From Sulfitobacter sp. BSw21498 (GTDB lineage Bacteria > Pseudomonadota > Alphaproteobacteria > Rhodobacterales > Rhodobacteraceae): a DNA stretch of 64,000 bases. Made by a program: the position numbers and the translations under genes. Of this stretch, positions 53,626-63,801 are shown in pieces. Under the pieces are notes generated by a model that was not told the DNA's origin, made no database searches, and was given only the letters and a program-made list of their open reading frames with translations. Position 1 is the first letter of the stretch. Each line of letters opens with the position of its first letter. Location: positions 2,708,001 through 2,772,000 of the forward strand of contig NZ_CP040753.1 of NCBI RefSeq assembly GCF_006064855.1. Direction: 5' to 3'.

Positions 53626-53890
53626 TCTCTTTCCTTTGGTTAAGCCCATCTTCGCCAAAGACAGAAACAACCGTCAGCAGCGTCCAGCCCTGTGCGGCCA
53701 AGCGTTTGGTCAGTTGTGACTGTGCCGTGGCGCGGCTGCAGTCACCAGATACTTGCGCCACACCATAATGCAGGCGCAAGGGGTTTTCCTGCTTGGCTTT
53801 ATAATCGGCAAAGCATTCTGCCGCTTGGGCAGAGGGGGCGGACAGGGCGAGCAGCCCCGCCGCGGCCAGGGAAAGGAGGATGTGTTTCAT
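53597..53890 (-). CDS. Small secreted protein, function unknown
   Basis: 97 residues with a clear signal peptide ([23 protein letters not shown]). The mature part has two cysteines (ECFADY; SGDCSRATA) that could pair, and ends WTLLTVVSVFGEDGLNQRKESAGKNFLRF. The family is not recognised. The frame is open 49 codons upstream of the ATG at 53890, but that part lacks a signal peptide and runs into an intergenic region. Its 3' end overlaps the start of the membrane winged-helix gene, so the two are co-transcribed. Confidence 0.7.
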   Translation of the reverse strand: MKHILLSLAAAGLLALSAPSAQAAECFADYKAKQENPLRLHYGVAQVSGDCSRATAQSQLTKRLAAQGWTLLTVVSVFGEDGLNQRKESAGKNFLRF

Positions 53891-54078
53891 GTATATAAGA
53901 CTGCGCTTATCCGGGCGGATATTCAATATCCATTGGGGCTGGGGGGCCTTGATATCCGATAACAGCGGGGTGTTATTGCCTGTCTGAGGGGGGTTGCCCA
54001 TTTTGATCACACGGCCTCGCTCTTGATGGCTTTGCATGGGGTGCTTCCCATGGTGCCCTTAACCGAAAGGATCAGACA

Positions 54079-54657
54079 ATGCGCTTTACATTGCACCATA
54101 AATTCATCGCCTCGATTGCAGCCGCAGCTGTCGCAATCACGGCTTTTACCGCCGTTCCAGCCGCCGCGGGTGATCGCAATAGGGACCTGGCAAAGATCGC
54201 GGTGGGGGTGCTGGGTGTGGCCATTGTCGGTAAGATCATTCACGACAAGAACAAGCGCGACGATGAACGGGCACGGCAGGAAGTGTCAAAGCATCGCCAT
54301 GCGCCCGACACTGTGTACCGCGCGCCCCGCCCCCCTCGGGCTGAACACGTACCGGTCTACCGCGCGCCCAAAGCGCAGCGCCATGTAGAGCCGCGCCCGC
54401 TGCCAAAGGGGTACAAGCGCCAGCAGTACGACAGGCACGCCAATGCCAAGCTGTTGCCCAAGCAATGTTTCCAAAGTTTCGATACGCGTCGCGGTCAGGT
54501 GCTGATGTTCGGCCGCCGCTGTCTCGAAAATAATTTCCGTCATGCCGACCGTTTGCCGCAGCAATGTGCGCAGCAAATCCGGACCCATCGCGGCACCCGC
54601 AATGGTTATGACGCCCGCTGCCTTCGTGGTGCGGGATACAGTTTGGCGCGCGGTTAA
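54079..54657 (+). CDS. Secreted basic protein of unknown function
   Basis: 192 residues with a signal peptide (about 1-30, ending AVPAAAG). A hydrophobic segment (IAVGVLGVAIVGKIIH) follows, then a Pro/Arg/His-rich low-complexity stretch (about 70-115). The C-terminal domain has four cysteines (KQCFQSF, RRCLEN, QQCAQQ, ARCLRG) in a spacing that suggests two disulfides. I know this architecture from roseobacters but not its function. A perfect 12-base-pair terminator hairpin lies 48 bases after the stop. Confidence 0.7.
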   Translation: MRFTLHHKFIASIAAAAVAITAFTAVPAAAGDRNRDLAKIAVGVLGVAIVGKIIHDKNKRDDERARQEVSKHRHAPDTVYRAPRPPRAEHVPVYRAPKAQRHVEPRPLPKGYKRQQYDRHANAKLLPKQCFQSFDTRRGQVLMFGRRCLENNFRHADRLPQQCAQQIRTHRGTRNGYDARCLRGAGYSLARG

Positions 54658-54704
54658 TCTCCGCGTGTCAATACCGGGGGGCATCTAGGTGTCCTTCATC
54701 GGGG

Positions 54705-54740
54705 AAGGGAGGAATGTTCGGGCATTCCTCCCTTTCTTAT
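54705..54740 (+). terminator. Hairpin terminator after the secreted basic protein gene
   Basis: AAGGGAGGAATG (54705-54716) pairs perfectly with CATTCCTCCCTT (54723-54734) across a TTCGGG loop, followed by TCTTATTGT. The 12-base-pair stem is strong although the U-tract is short. It separates this gene from rnhB. The rest of the gap up to 54844 shows no further gene. Confidence 0.7.
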
Positions 54741-54844
54741 TGTCTGTGGATATCTTTTTCGATTGTGGCACCGCGGTCTTCGCAATGTCACAATTCGCGG
54801 TGTCGGGGCTTGAGCTTTGGGGCGGGTTGGGGTTTGCACACCCT

Positions 54845-55462
54845 ATGAAACCAGATTTTGAATTTGAACGGGCCGCCCATGCGCGCGGCTTTCTGCGGGT
54901 CGCTGGCGTTGACGAGGTGGGGCGCGGGCCATTGGCGGGGCCGGTCACAGCCGCTGCCGTGGTGCTGGACCCTGACCGTATCCCCGAGGGGCTGAACGAT
55001 TCAAAAAAGCTGACCAAACGGGCGCGCGAACGGCTGTATGAGCAGATTTTGCAGGTCGCAGATGTAAGCGTTGCCCATGCCTCGGTCGAGGAAATCGAAG
55101 AGCTGAACATCCTGAGGGCGAGCCACCTTGCGATGGTGCGCGCGTTGAAGGGGCTGAAGACGCCGGCGGACTATGCGCTGATCGACGGCAATATGATCCC
55201 ACGCGATCTGACGGTAGTCGCTGAAACCGTGATCAAGGGAGACGCCCGATCGCAGTCGATTTCTGCGGCCTCTATTGCGGCTAAAATATGTCGAGATTGT
55301 GTCATGTTGTCATTGGCGCAACAGCATCCCGGATATGGCTGGGAAACCAACATGGGATACGGGTCAAAAAAGCACATGGAAGCGTTGCAGGAAATTGGTG
55401 TGACCCCACACCATAGACGTTTGTTCAAGCCGGTACACAACATGTTGTATCAAGATAAATAA
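54845..55462 (+). CDS. rnhB: Ribonuclease HII
   Basis: 205 residues. It cleaves the RNA strand of RNA-DNA hybrids and single ribonucleotides in DNA. The active-site residues are visible: Asp-Glu in RVAGVDEVGRGPLAGPV, Asp in YALIDGNMIP and the last acidic residue in SIAAKICRDCVM. MGYGSKKHMEAL and THHRRLFKPV-like ends are typical. I chose the ATG at 54845 by homology; the frame is open 52 codons upstream through the terminator region. ccrM follows 101 bases downstream. Confidence 0.94.
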   Translation: MKPDFEFERAAHARGFLRVAGVDEVGRGPLAGPVTAAAVVLDPDRIPEGLNDSKKLTKRARERLYEQILQVADVSVAHASVEEIEELNILRASHLAMVRALKGLKTPADYALIDGNMIPRDLTVVAETVIKGDARSQSISAASIAAKICRDCVMLSLAQQHPGYGWETNMGYGSKKHMEALQEIGVTPHHRRLFKPVHNMLYQDK

Positions 55463-55472
55463 CTAACCACTT

Positions 55473-56664
<1,192 letters not shown>

Positions 56665-56707
56665 GCTTCTCCACCCCCCACTTACACCCTTTTTACGAAC
56701 ACCGCCG

Positions 56708-56749
56708 GTGTCCTTGCCGCCTTATGAGAAGGCGTGCCTATAAGGACAC
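56708..56749. repeat. Nested inverted repeat downstream of ccrM
   Basis: GTGTCCTT (56708-56715) pairs with AAGGACAC (56742-56749). Inside, CGCCTT (56718-56723) pairs with AAGGCG (56729-56734), leaving a small internal loop. It lies between ccrM and its terminator hairpin. It could be part of a compound terminator or a 3'-UTR structure. Confidence 0.4.
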
Positions 56750-56756
56750 TCACCTT

Positions 56757-56787
56757 GGCCCCGCCTTTCATTGGCGGGGTCTTTTTC
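56757..56787 (+). terminator. Rho-independent terminator after ccrM
   Basis: CCCCGCC (56759-56765) pairs with GGCGGGG (56773-56779) across TTTCATT and is followed by TCTTTTT. It ends the ccrM transcript just before the end of the convergent alkB. Confidence 0.8.
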
Positions 56788-56805
56788 GTTTCAAACCGAG
56801 GGGCG

Positions 56806-57957
56806 TTAGCGCGGATAGGGGGTCTTGCCCGCATTATAGTCGGCCCATTCCGTAATCTCGGGGTAGTAGGTCCGACGCCATGCACGCACCCGCGGGTTCA
56901 TCACGCGCCGCCAGACCCAGGGCATCATCGCGGCCATGGTCATAATAGGGTAGCCATAGGGTAGCTGCGGTGCCTGCGCGTCGCCATAGGTTTGCAGTAC
57001 GGGGAACCGACGGTCCGGTTTGTAGTGGTGGTCCGAATGGCGTTGTAGATTGATCAGCAGCCAGTTCGACGCCATATGCGCGGCATTCCATGAATGGCGC
57101 GGCTGGACATGTTCGTATTTGCCCTCGCCCAGATGTTTACGCGTCAGCCCGTAGTGTTCGATATAGTTCACCAGTTCGAGCTGCCAGATCGCCACGCCGG
57201 CTTGCAGCAGGAACAGGGCCAGTCCGACCCAGCCTCCAAGTACCACAGCCAGGATCAGGCAGCCCGCTTGCAGCGCCCAATATTTGAAGAACGGGTTGCC
57301 AAGGTCGGTCCAGGGTTTGCTCTTGCGTGCCAGCATCGCTTTTTCAGCCTGAAAGCTGGACACAAGCGATTGCCGCAGCACGCGCGGATAAAAGCGGTGG
57401 AACCCTTCATTGTAGCGCGCCGTTACCGGATCGCGCGGGGTGGCGACATAGCGGTGGTGCACCAGCAAATGTTCGGACCGGAAGTGCGAATAAAGCACCA
57501 TCGCCAGCAGGGCATCGGCCCAGAACCGTTCGCGCTTGTTGCGTTGGTGCATCAGCTCGTGGGCATAGTTGATCCCGATGGTGCCGGTCATGACGCCCAC
57601 CCCGAAGAAAACCGCGGCCTTCTCCCAGCCGGACAGATGCGCGGCCTGCGGCACGTACCACAGCAGCCCAAACAACGTGAGGAACTGCACAGGCATCCAC
57701 GCGGTCGTAATCATGCGGTACCAGAACAGATCGTCATCGGACGCGTCCGGATCGGCGTTATCAAGGTTCAGCCCCGCGATCGCGTCGATGATCGAAAACA
57801 GGTACCATGTGACCACCGGCATCACGATCACAGTCCACCCACCAACATAGGCTGATATCCAGACCAGCGGGATCAACCCAAATGACAGAGCATAGGGCAA
57901 TGCACGGCGGAACTGCGACAGTTGATGGGTGCTTACGTTTGTTGTGGGCGAGGTCAT
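56806..57957 (-). CDS. alkB: Alkane 1-monooxygenase (AlkB-type)
   Basis: 383 residues, integral membrane di-iron hydroxylase. About six spans and the histidine boxes are seen: HELMHQ (near residue 138), HLLVHHRYVATPRDP, NYIEHYG and LQRHSDHHY. The NYIEHYGLTR form is diagnostic for AlkB alkane hydroxylases over desaturases. It oxidises the terminal methyl group of medium-chain alkanes and needs rubredoxin and rubredoxin reductase, which are not encoded nearby. No regulator gene is adjacent. Confidence 0.93.
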   Translation of the reverse strand: MTSPTTNVSTHQLSQFRRALPYALSFGLIPLVWISAYVGGWTVIVMPVVTWYLFSIIDAIAGLNLDNADPDASDDDLFWYRMITTAWMPVQFLTLFGLLWYVPQAAHLSGWEKAAVFFGVGVMTGTIGINYAHELMHQRNKRERFWADALLAMVLYSHFRSEHLLVHHRYVATPRDPVTARYNEGFHRFYPRVLRQSLVSSFQAEKAMLARKSKPWTDLGNPFFKYWALQAGCLILAVVLGGWVGLALFLLQAGVAIWQLELVNYIEHYGLTRKHLGEGKYEHVQPRHSWNAAHMASNWLLINLQRHSDHHYKPDRRFPVLQTYGDAQAPQLPYGYPIMTMAAMMPWVWRRVMNPRVRAWRRTYYPEITEWADYNAGKTPYPR

Positions 57958-58035
57958 GCTGCACGGCCTTTTGAGGGTGTCTGGCCCCGATGGACGGGCA
58001 CAGGTTTGGCTGCGATAAACTATGACGTGCAGCCG

Positions 58036-59100
58036 CTACCGTAGCAAGTCGTAGGCTTTGCGCATCACCGTGGGCAGATCCGAGGGGCGGAAGTCGTCCG
58101 GCGCAACAAAATGCCCGCGCTCCGGATCCGCCTCGGCCGGTAGGGGCGCGTGCATGACGGTCAGCATCAGGTGGAAATGCGTAAAGGTATGGCGCACCTC
58201 GCCCGCGAGCGGCTGCCAGTCGGCGGAAGCAGGCGGCGTACCGGACGGGCGCGCGGTGTCGGTGTTGATCCAGTCGGTGCCGGGCCAGCCGAGCATACCG
58301 CCCAGCAATCCTTTGTCGGGGCGCGTCTCAAGCAGCCATGCCCCGTCCGCCCGCTGCCCCAGATAAACGGTACCATGCCGGATCGGTTTCGGCTTTTTCG
58401 GGGTCTTCTTTGGCAGCTCGGCTGCGGTGCCGTTGCGGCGGGCAAGGCAGGGATCGCGCCACGGGCAAATGCCGCAGGTGGGGGATTTCGGCGTGCAGAT
58501 TGTGGCCCCCAGATCCATCACCGCTTGGGCGTAATCTCCGGGGCGGATGGCTGGGGTCAGCACCTCTGCACGTGCCATTAGATCGGGCTTGGCGGCGGGC
58601 AGTGGCGTGTGAATATCATAAAGCCGGGCCATCACCCGTTCGACATTGCCGTCCAGCACCGTGAACGGCAGATCAAACGCGATAGAGGATACGGCCGCAG
58701 CGGTGTAGGGCCCGATCCCTGGTAGCTGTAGCAGGGCGGCGTGATCGGCGGGGAACTGGCCGTCATGCTCGGCCACCACGGCGCGGGCGCATTTCAGCAG
58801 GTTGCGGGCGCGGGCGTAATACCCCAAGCCAGCCCATTCCCCCATCACATCGGCATCGGCCGCCGCCGCCAGATCAGCCACAGTAGGCCAGCGTGCGGTG
58901 AACCGTTGGAAATAGTCGCGCACCGTCGCAACCGTGGTTTGCTGCAACATCACCTCGCTCAGCCAGATACGATAGGGATCGGGGCGCACGCCGGCCGCAC
59001 GGTCCGCCGGAGGTGTCCGCCACGGCATCGCACGGGCATGTACATCGTACCATTCCAAAAGGATCAGCGGCAGGTCGCCGGATGGGTCGGTGTCACGCAA
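58036..59100 (-). CDS. mutY: A/G-specific adenine glycosylase MutY
   Basis: 354 residues. It removes A mispaired with 8-oxoguanine. The N-terminal helix SEVMLQQTTVATV carries the catalytic Glu. The HhH-GPD motif is LLQLPGIGPYTAAAV with Asp in TVLDGNVERVMARL. The iron-sulfur cluster cysteines are C-x6-C-x2-C-x5-C in CTPKSPTCGICPWRDPC. The C-terminal NUDIX-like 8-oxoG recognition domain follows from about residue 235. The start is a TTG at 59100 with AAAAGG at suitable spacing. Divergent from DUF721. Confidence 0.94.
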   Translation of the reverse strand: MRDTDPSGDLPLILLEWYDVHARAMPWRTPPADRAAGVRPDPYRIWLSEVMLQQTTVATVRDYFQRFTARWPTVADLAAAADADVMGEWAGLGYYARARNLLKCARAVVAEHDGQFPADHAALLQLPGIGPYTAAAVSSIAFDLPFTVLDGNVERVMARLYDIHTPLPAAKPDLMARAEVLTPAIRPGDYAQAVMDLGATICTPKSPTCGICPWRDPCLARRNGTAAELPKKTPKKPKPIRHGTVYLGQRADGAWLLETRPDKGLLGGMLGWPGTDWINTDTARPSGTPPASADWQPLAGEVRHTFTHFHLMLTVMHAPLPAEADPERGHFVAPDDFRPSDLPTVMRKAYDLLR

Positions 59101-59184
59101 TGTTTATAACCTTTTCGGTTGGGTATGGCTGGTGATACGAGGCGGGATCGCTATGTTGTGGCTAGTCATTCGGGAAAGATAGTC

Positions 59185-59694
59185 ATGCCGCCACGGCGTA
59201 CCAGTACAAAAGGGTTCAAAAGGACCGATAGCTTGCTTTCGGCCAAGATCCGTCAGGCGAGCGAAACCCGTGGTTTTGCCCAATCCCGCTTGTTGACCCA
59301 ATGGGCCGAGATCGTGGGCCAAGACACCGCGGCCATTTCGCGCCCCGTTGAGGTAAGCTATGGCCGGGGCGGCATGGGGGCGACGTTGACCTTGCTGACG
59401 ACAGGGGCGAATGCGCCGATGCTGGAAATGCAAAAAGAACAACTGCGCGCCAAGGTAAACGCCATCTACGGCTTTAACGCGATTGCGCGTGTGCGGGTGA
59501 CACAGACCGCCGCGACGGGCTTTGCCGAAGGGCAGGTCGCCTTTGCACCGCAACCCAAGACCCATCCCGAACCGCCGAACGATCCCGTCTTGCATCAGCG
59601 CGCTGTCGAAACCGTCGGCCCTGTCGCGAACGACGCCCTGCGCGATGCACTTGCACGTCTGGGCGAGAACATATTGAACAAGACCAAACGCTGA
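59185..59694 (+). CDS. DUF721 (DciA-like) protein
   Basis: 169 residues from the ATG at 59185 (GGGAAAG upstream). The DUF721 core is SRLLTQWAEIVGQDTAAISRPVEV and TLLTTGANAPMLEMQKEQLRAKVNAIYGFNAIARVRVTQ. DciA proteins of this family load the replicative helicase in bacteria without DnaC, so a replication role is possible; alphaproteobacterial members differ from the founding ones. The dsbA-like gene starts 13 bases downstream. Confidence 0.88.
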   Translation: MPPRRTSTKGFKRTDSLLSAKIRQASETRGFAQSRLLTQWAEIVGQDTAAISRPVEVSYGRGGMGATLTLLTTGANAPMLEMQKEQLRAKVNAIYGFNAIARVRVTQTAATGFAEGQVAFAPQPKTHPEPPNDPVLHQRAVETVGPVANDALRDALARLGENILNKTKR

Positions 59695-59707
59695 AAAAGG
59701 AAATCAC

Positions 59708-60418
59708 ATGAAACCGACATTCCCCATCCTTGCCGCTGTTGCCGTGGCCGCCGCAGGTGGCTGGTACGCTTTCAGCGGTACGAATGCCGTGGATAGCACG
59801 CAGATCACCCCTCTGGTCAGCGCAGCCAACGCACAAACAGCTAGCGCGGACAAAGCAGACACCGCTTCATCCGAAACGACTGCCGAAACCGCTGCTATTG
59901 AGGACATGACACTGGGTAACCCCGATTCAGCTGTTCAGATCATCGAATACGCCTCCTACACCTGCCCGCACTGCGCCGCCTTTGACCAAGGCCCGTTCCA
60001 GCAGCTCAAGGCGGATTACATCGACAACGACAAAATCGGCTTTACCTATCGCGAGGTTTATTTTGACCGCTACGGTCTTTGGGCCTCGATGGTGTCGCGC
60101 TGCGGGGGCGAGGACAAGTTCTTTGGCATCACCGACATGATCTATGCCGGCCAGTCCGAATGGGTCCGCGCCGGAGAGCCCACAGCCATCGTCGAAGAGC
60201 TGCGCAAGATCGGCCGCCTTGCCGGCTTGGACAACGAAGAACTGGATGCCTGCCTTCAGGACGGTGAAAAAGCACAATCGCTGGTCGCATGGTGGGAAGA
60301 AAACCAAAAGGCGGACGACATCACCAGCACGCCTAGCTTCATGATCAACGGCAAGAAATATTCCAACATGCCCTATGCCGAGATGAAAGAGATCATCGAC
60401 GCAGCATTGGAAGAATAA
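59708..60418 (+). CDS. DsbA family thiol-disulfide oxidoreductase
   Basis: 236 residues. An N-terminal hydrophobic signal or anchor (about 5-22) is followed by an Ala/Thr/Ser-rich linker (about 40-65) and a thioredoxin-fold domain. The active site is Cys86-Pro-His-Cys89 (SYTCPHCAAF) and the cis-Pro loop is ITSTPSFMINGK. The protein acts in the periplasm, forming or isomerising disulfides. AAGGA precedes the ATG. Its stop shares a base with the CoA-transferase start (TAATG). Confidence 0.9.
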   Translation: MKPTFPILAAVAVAAAGGWYAFSGTNAVDSTQITPLVSAANAQTASADKADTASSETTAETAAIEDMTLGNPDSAVQIIEYASYTCPHCAAFDQGPFQQLKADYIDNDKIGFTYREVYFDRYGLWASMVSRCGGEDKFFGITDMIYAGQSEWVRAGEPTAIVEELRKIGRLAGLDNEELDACLQDGEKAQSLVAWWEENQKADDITSTPSFMINGKKYSNMPYAEMKEIIDAALEE

Positions 60419-61530
60419 TGGCGGCCCCGCTGGCAGGGCTCAAGGTTATTGAGCTGGCTCGTATTCTGGCAGGCCCCTGGGCCGGCCAGACCCTTTCGGA
60501 TCTGGGCTGCGAGGTCATCAAAGTAGAGAGCCCGGCGGGCGACGACACCCGCCAGTGGGGGCCCCCGTTCATTGAACGCGACGAGGATAAATCTGCCTCG
60601 TATTTCCATTCGGCCAATCGGGGCAAAGCGTCGGTTGTGGTCGATCTGACCACCGATGAAGGTCAGGCCAAGATGAAAGAGCTTTTGGCCGCTGCCGATA
60701 TCCTGATCGAGAATTTCAAAACCGGTGGGCTGGCGAAATACGGGATGGATTATGCCAGCCTGTCCAAGCAGTTCCCCAAGCTGATCTATTGTTCGATTAC
60801 CGGTTTCGGTCAGGACGGGCCCTATGCGCATCGCGCGGGCTATGATTTCATCATCCAAGGCATGTCCGGCCTGATGTCGATTACCGGTGAACCCGACCGC
60901 CAGCCCCAGAAACACGGGATGGCGATCACGGATATCTTTACCGGTATCTATGCCACCACGGCCATTCTTGCAGCGGTGCACCAGCGTGGCCAGACCGGTG
61001 TGGGCCAGCATATCGACATGGCCTTGCTGGATTGTGCTGTTGCGGTCACGGGCAATCAGGCAATGAACTATCTGACAACGGGCAATGCGCCCACGCGGAT
61101 GGGCAATGCGCACCCGAACCTGACCCCCTACGAGGTGTTCGAATCCTCTGACGGGCATCTGATCATTGCCACGGGCAATGACGGGCAGTTCCAACGGCTG
61201 TGCCGGATGTTGGGGCTGGATGACATGGCAACCTCGGCTGACTATGCCAAGAATGCCGACCGCGTCGCCAACCGCCCCGAGATGATCCGCCGTTTGACAG
61301 GGGCCACCAGCCAGCGCACCCGTGACGATCTACTCGCCGCCTGCGAGGCAGAGGGCGTGCCGGCAGGGCCGATCAACGATATGGCCGATATGTTCGAAGA
61401 CCCCCAAGTCATCGCGCGTGGCATGAAGGTCGAACTGGACGGGGTGCCGGGCATCCGGTCGCCGTTCAAATTCTCGGGAGCCGAGCTGGCTTTGCATCGT
61501 GCAGCGCCAAAGCTTGGTCAGGACGACTAG
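60418..61530 (+). CDS. CaiB/BaiF family CoA-transferase
   Basis: 370 residues, class III CoA-transferase. LAGLKVIELARILAGPWAGQTLSDLGCEVIKVE is the family N-terminus. The catalytic Asp probably lies in KHGMAITDIFTGIYATTAILAA (near residue 170), and TGNAPTRMGNAHPNLTPYEVFESSDGHLIIA follows. Members move CoA between carboxylic acids (carnitine, formate/oxalate, succinate/mesaconate); the pair here is unknown. Translationally coupled to the DsbA-like gene without obvious functional link. Confidence 0.9.
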   Translation: MAAPLAGLKVIELARILAGPWAGQTLSDLGCEVIKVESPAGDDTRQWGPPFIERDEDKSASYFHSANRGKASVVVDLTTDEGQAKMKELLAAADILIENFKTGGLAKYGMDYASLSKQFPKLIYCSITGFGQDGPYAHRAGYDFIIQGMSGLMSITGEPDRQPQKHGMAITDIFTGIYATTAILAAVHQRGQTGVGQHIDMALLDCAVAVTGNQAMNYLTTGNAPTRMGNAHPNLTPYEVFESSDGHLIIATGNDGQFQRLCRMLGLDDMATSADYAKNADRVANRPEMIRRLTGATSQRTRDDLLAACEAEGVPAGPINDMADMFEDPQVIARGMKVELDGVPGIRSPFKFSGAELALHRAAPKLGQDD

Positions 61531-61576
61531 GTCACACGCAAATCGCAGCCGGAGCCTCGTTGCAGGGTCCGGCGTG

Positions 61577-62569
61577 CTATTTGGGTGGCGGCAGTTGGTC
61601 CAACGCCGCAAATAGCGCGTTGTCAGGGTCGAATTTCAGACGCACGGGCAGGGTAATTACCTTCATTCTGAAAGACGCGGGCAGACGCACCGCGTCTTTT
61701 TCCGTTGTGACCAGCTGTGCCCCCCGCAAGGCAGCGTCGGCCTCAAGCCGTCCCATCAAGGCGGGGTTCAGCGGCTGGTGATCCTCCAGCGCTTCGGCGT
61801 GGACAATCTCGGCCCCGAGATCGCGCAGGGTGGCAAAGAATTTCTCGGGGTGGCCGATCCCTGCAAATGCCAGCGCCCGCGTGTCAGACCAATCCATCCC
61901 CGTTTGTAGCGGGGCGAGTTCGGCACGGACATGCGGCAGCCCATCGGGCAGGGCGGTCGCGTCGAACTGCGCCTGATCTGCTGCGCCGCCGATGGACAGC
62001 ACGATATCCGCCCGCGCCAGACCCGTAGCAACGGGTTCGCGCAAGGGGCCCGCAGGCAGGCACAGCCCATTGCCGAACCCCTTGGCCGCATCCACCACCA
62101 CGATCGACAGGTCCTGATGCAGCGCGGGGTTCTGAAATCCGTCGTCCATCACAATCACTGACGCCCCCGCATCCGCCGCCGCCTGCGCACCCGCTGCCCG
62201 ATCTTGCGCGACCCAGACATCAGCAAAAGCAGCCAGCAGCAGCGGTTCATCCCCCACCTGCGCGGCACTGTGGCGCGAGGGGTCCACCTGCACCGGTCCT
62301 TTTAGCGTGCCACCATACCCGCGCGAAACCACATGGGGCGTGTGATACTTGTCACGCAGATGTTCGACGACGGCCATGACTGTTGGTGTCTTGCCCGTGC
62401 CGCCAGCATTGATATTGCCGACGCAGACCACCGGAATATCCAGACGCAACGGCGTGCCCCCAGTCAGCCGCCGTGCAGTGGCCTTGGCGTAAAGCGCGCC
62501 CAAGGGTTGCAACAGACGTGCGCGCCAATCGGGTGTCGGGCGGTGCCAAAAGGCGGGGGCGCGTTTCAT
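61577..62569 (-). CDS. lpxK: Tetraacyldisaccharide 4'-kinase
   Basis: 330 residues. It phosphorylates the 4' position of the lipid A disaccharide at the inner membrane. The N-terminal segment [26 protein letters not shown] is typical, the Walker A is [19 protein letters not shown] (about residues 52-70), and [23 protein letters not shown] is the conserved DDGFQ motif. Its start overlaps the waaA stop, giving the waaA-lpxK operon that builds the lipid A-Kdo core. Confidence 0.95.
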   Translation of the reverse strand: MKRAPAFWHRPTPDWRARLLQPLGALYAKATARRLTGGTPLRLDIPVVCVGNINAGGTGKTPTVMAVVEHLRDKYHTPHVVSRGYGGTLKGPVQVDPSRHSAAQVGDEPLLLAAFADVWVAQDRAAGAQAAADAGASVIVMDDGFQNPALHQDLSIVVVDAAKGFGNGLCLPAGPLREPVATGLARADIVLSIGGAADQAQFDATALPDGLPHVRAELAPLQTGMDWSDTRALAFAGIGHPEKFFATLRDLGAEIVHAEALEDHQPLNPALMGRLEADAALRGAQLVTTEKDAVRLPASFRMKVITLPVRLKFDPDNALFAALDQLPPPK

Positions 62570-63795
62570 GGCTTGGCCTCTCGCTGATCAAGCGTTTCTT
62601 GCACAAGGTCGATCACCCTGTCGGTAACGGCGGCACCACGGCTGATGACATCCCACCCCGCCTGCGCCATCGTAGCGGCCTGATCCGGCGCGATCAGACG
62701 GGTCACGGCAGTGCCAAGGGCCGTCGCGTCATTCACGATACGCGCGGCACCCTCGGCAGCGAGACGGGTATAAAGCGGCAGATAGCGCCGGACCTTGGGC
62801 CCGTAAAGCACAGCCGATCCTAATGCGGCGGCCTCGAACGGATCACAGCCGCCGCTGCCGTTGATCAAGGAATTCCCCAGAAAGGACACTGGAGCCAGCC
62901 GGTAGAACAGCCCGATCTCTGCCGGATCATCGGCGATCATCACTTGGGTCGAGGCGTCGGGATAGCCCGCATCACCCCATCGCAGCACGCGAAAGTTCTG
63001 ATCGTCCATGCGCTGCGCGAAAGCATCGGCCTGTTTAGGGTCGGCGGGCGCGAGGATCAGCAGCAAACGGTGCGACAGACGCAGACCCTGACGGTGCGCA
63101 GTGAGCACCGTGTTCAGCTCGCCCTCGAGCACCTGATTGGCAAACCAGATCGGGCGCCCTACGGCGGCTGCCGACAGATCTGCCAGATCAGATTCCATAC
63201 AGGGCAGAACGCGTCCGCCGGCTTGCAGTGCGGGGGTCCGCTCTATGTCTTTGCGGGCCAGTCCCAGCCGGACCAGCCGCTGCAGCCCCGCGTCCGATCG
63301 CGTCATGATGGCCGAGAAATGCATCAGCAGATCGCGGGTCAGATCGCGCAGCCAACGGTCGCGCCGCCCGTCAAAGCCGTCGCTGTCGGCGTCGATCAGG
63401 AACATCGGACAGGCATGTGTGGTCATCTCTGCGATCATATTCGGGTGCAGTCGCCCCCACGCCCAGACACAGGCATCGGGCTGCCAGTAATCGATAAAGG
63501 TCTTGGCGAGCGTCGGGTGGTCTTCGGGCAGGGTATCGATCAGCACGTCTGCCTCGCTACACGGCGGCAGGTCCACCGGCGTTGAGGCTTGGGGGACGGT
63601 GATCAGAACACTCAGCCCCGGACGGCTACGGCAAAGCCGTATGGCGAGGTCTTGTATCGCGAACAAGCTGCCGGGTTCGGGGGCGTGGCACCAGACAAGT
63701 TCGCCTGCGGGGCGCTTGGCCACGGGGGTGAATGGCGGCACGCCCCCGCGACCGGTAAAGGCGCGATAGGCTGACAGCCCAAGCGACCGCGCCAT
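62566..63795 (-). CDS. waaA: 3-deoxy-D-manno-octulosonic acid transferase
   Basis: 409 residues, GT-B glycosyltransferase (also named KdtA). It adds Kdo to lipid A precursor. [22 protein letters not shown] in place of the usual HA-SVGE motif, [38 protein letters not shown] and the C-terminal [32 protein letters not shown] (sugar-nucleotide site) fit the family. The canonical N-terminal Glu of HAxSxGE appears as HAPEPGS, a partial match. Between DUF4170 upstream and lpxK downstream, the standard alphaproteobacterial order. Confidence 0.9.
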   Translation of the reverse strand: MARSLGLSAYRAFTGRGGVPPFTPVAKRPAGELVWCHAPEPGSLFAIQDLAIRLCRSRPGLSVLITVPQASTPVDLPPCSEADVLIDTLPEDHPTLAKTFIDYWQPDACVWAWGRLHPNMIAEMTTHACPMFLIDADSDGFDGRRDRWLRDLTRDLLMHFSAIMTRSDAGLQRLVRLGLARKDIERTPALQAGGRVLPCMESDLADLSAAAVGRPIWFANQVLEGELNTVLTAHRQGLRLSHRLLLILAPADPKQADAFAQRMDDQNFRVLRWGDAGYPDASTQVMIADDPAEIGLFYRLAPVSFLGNSLINGSGGCDPFEAAALGSAVLYGPKVRRYLPLYTRLAAEGAARIVNDATALGTAVTRLIAPDQAATMAQAGWDVISRGAAVTDRVIDLVQETLDQREAKP

Positions 63796-63801
63796 AAGGG
63801 G

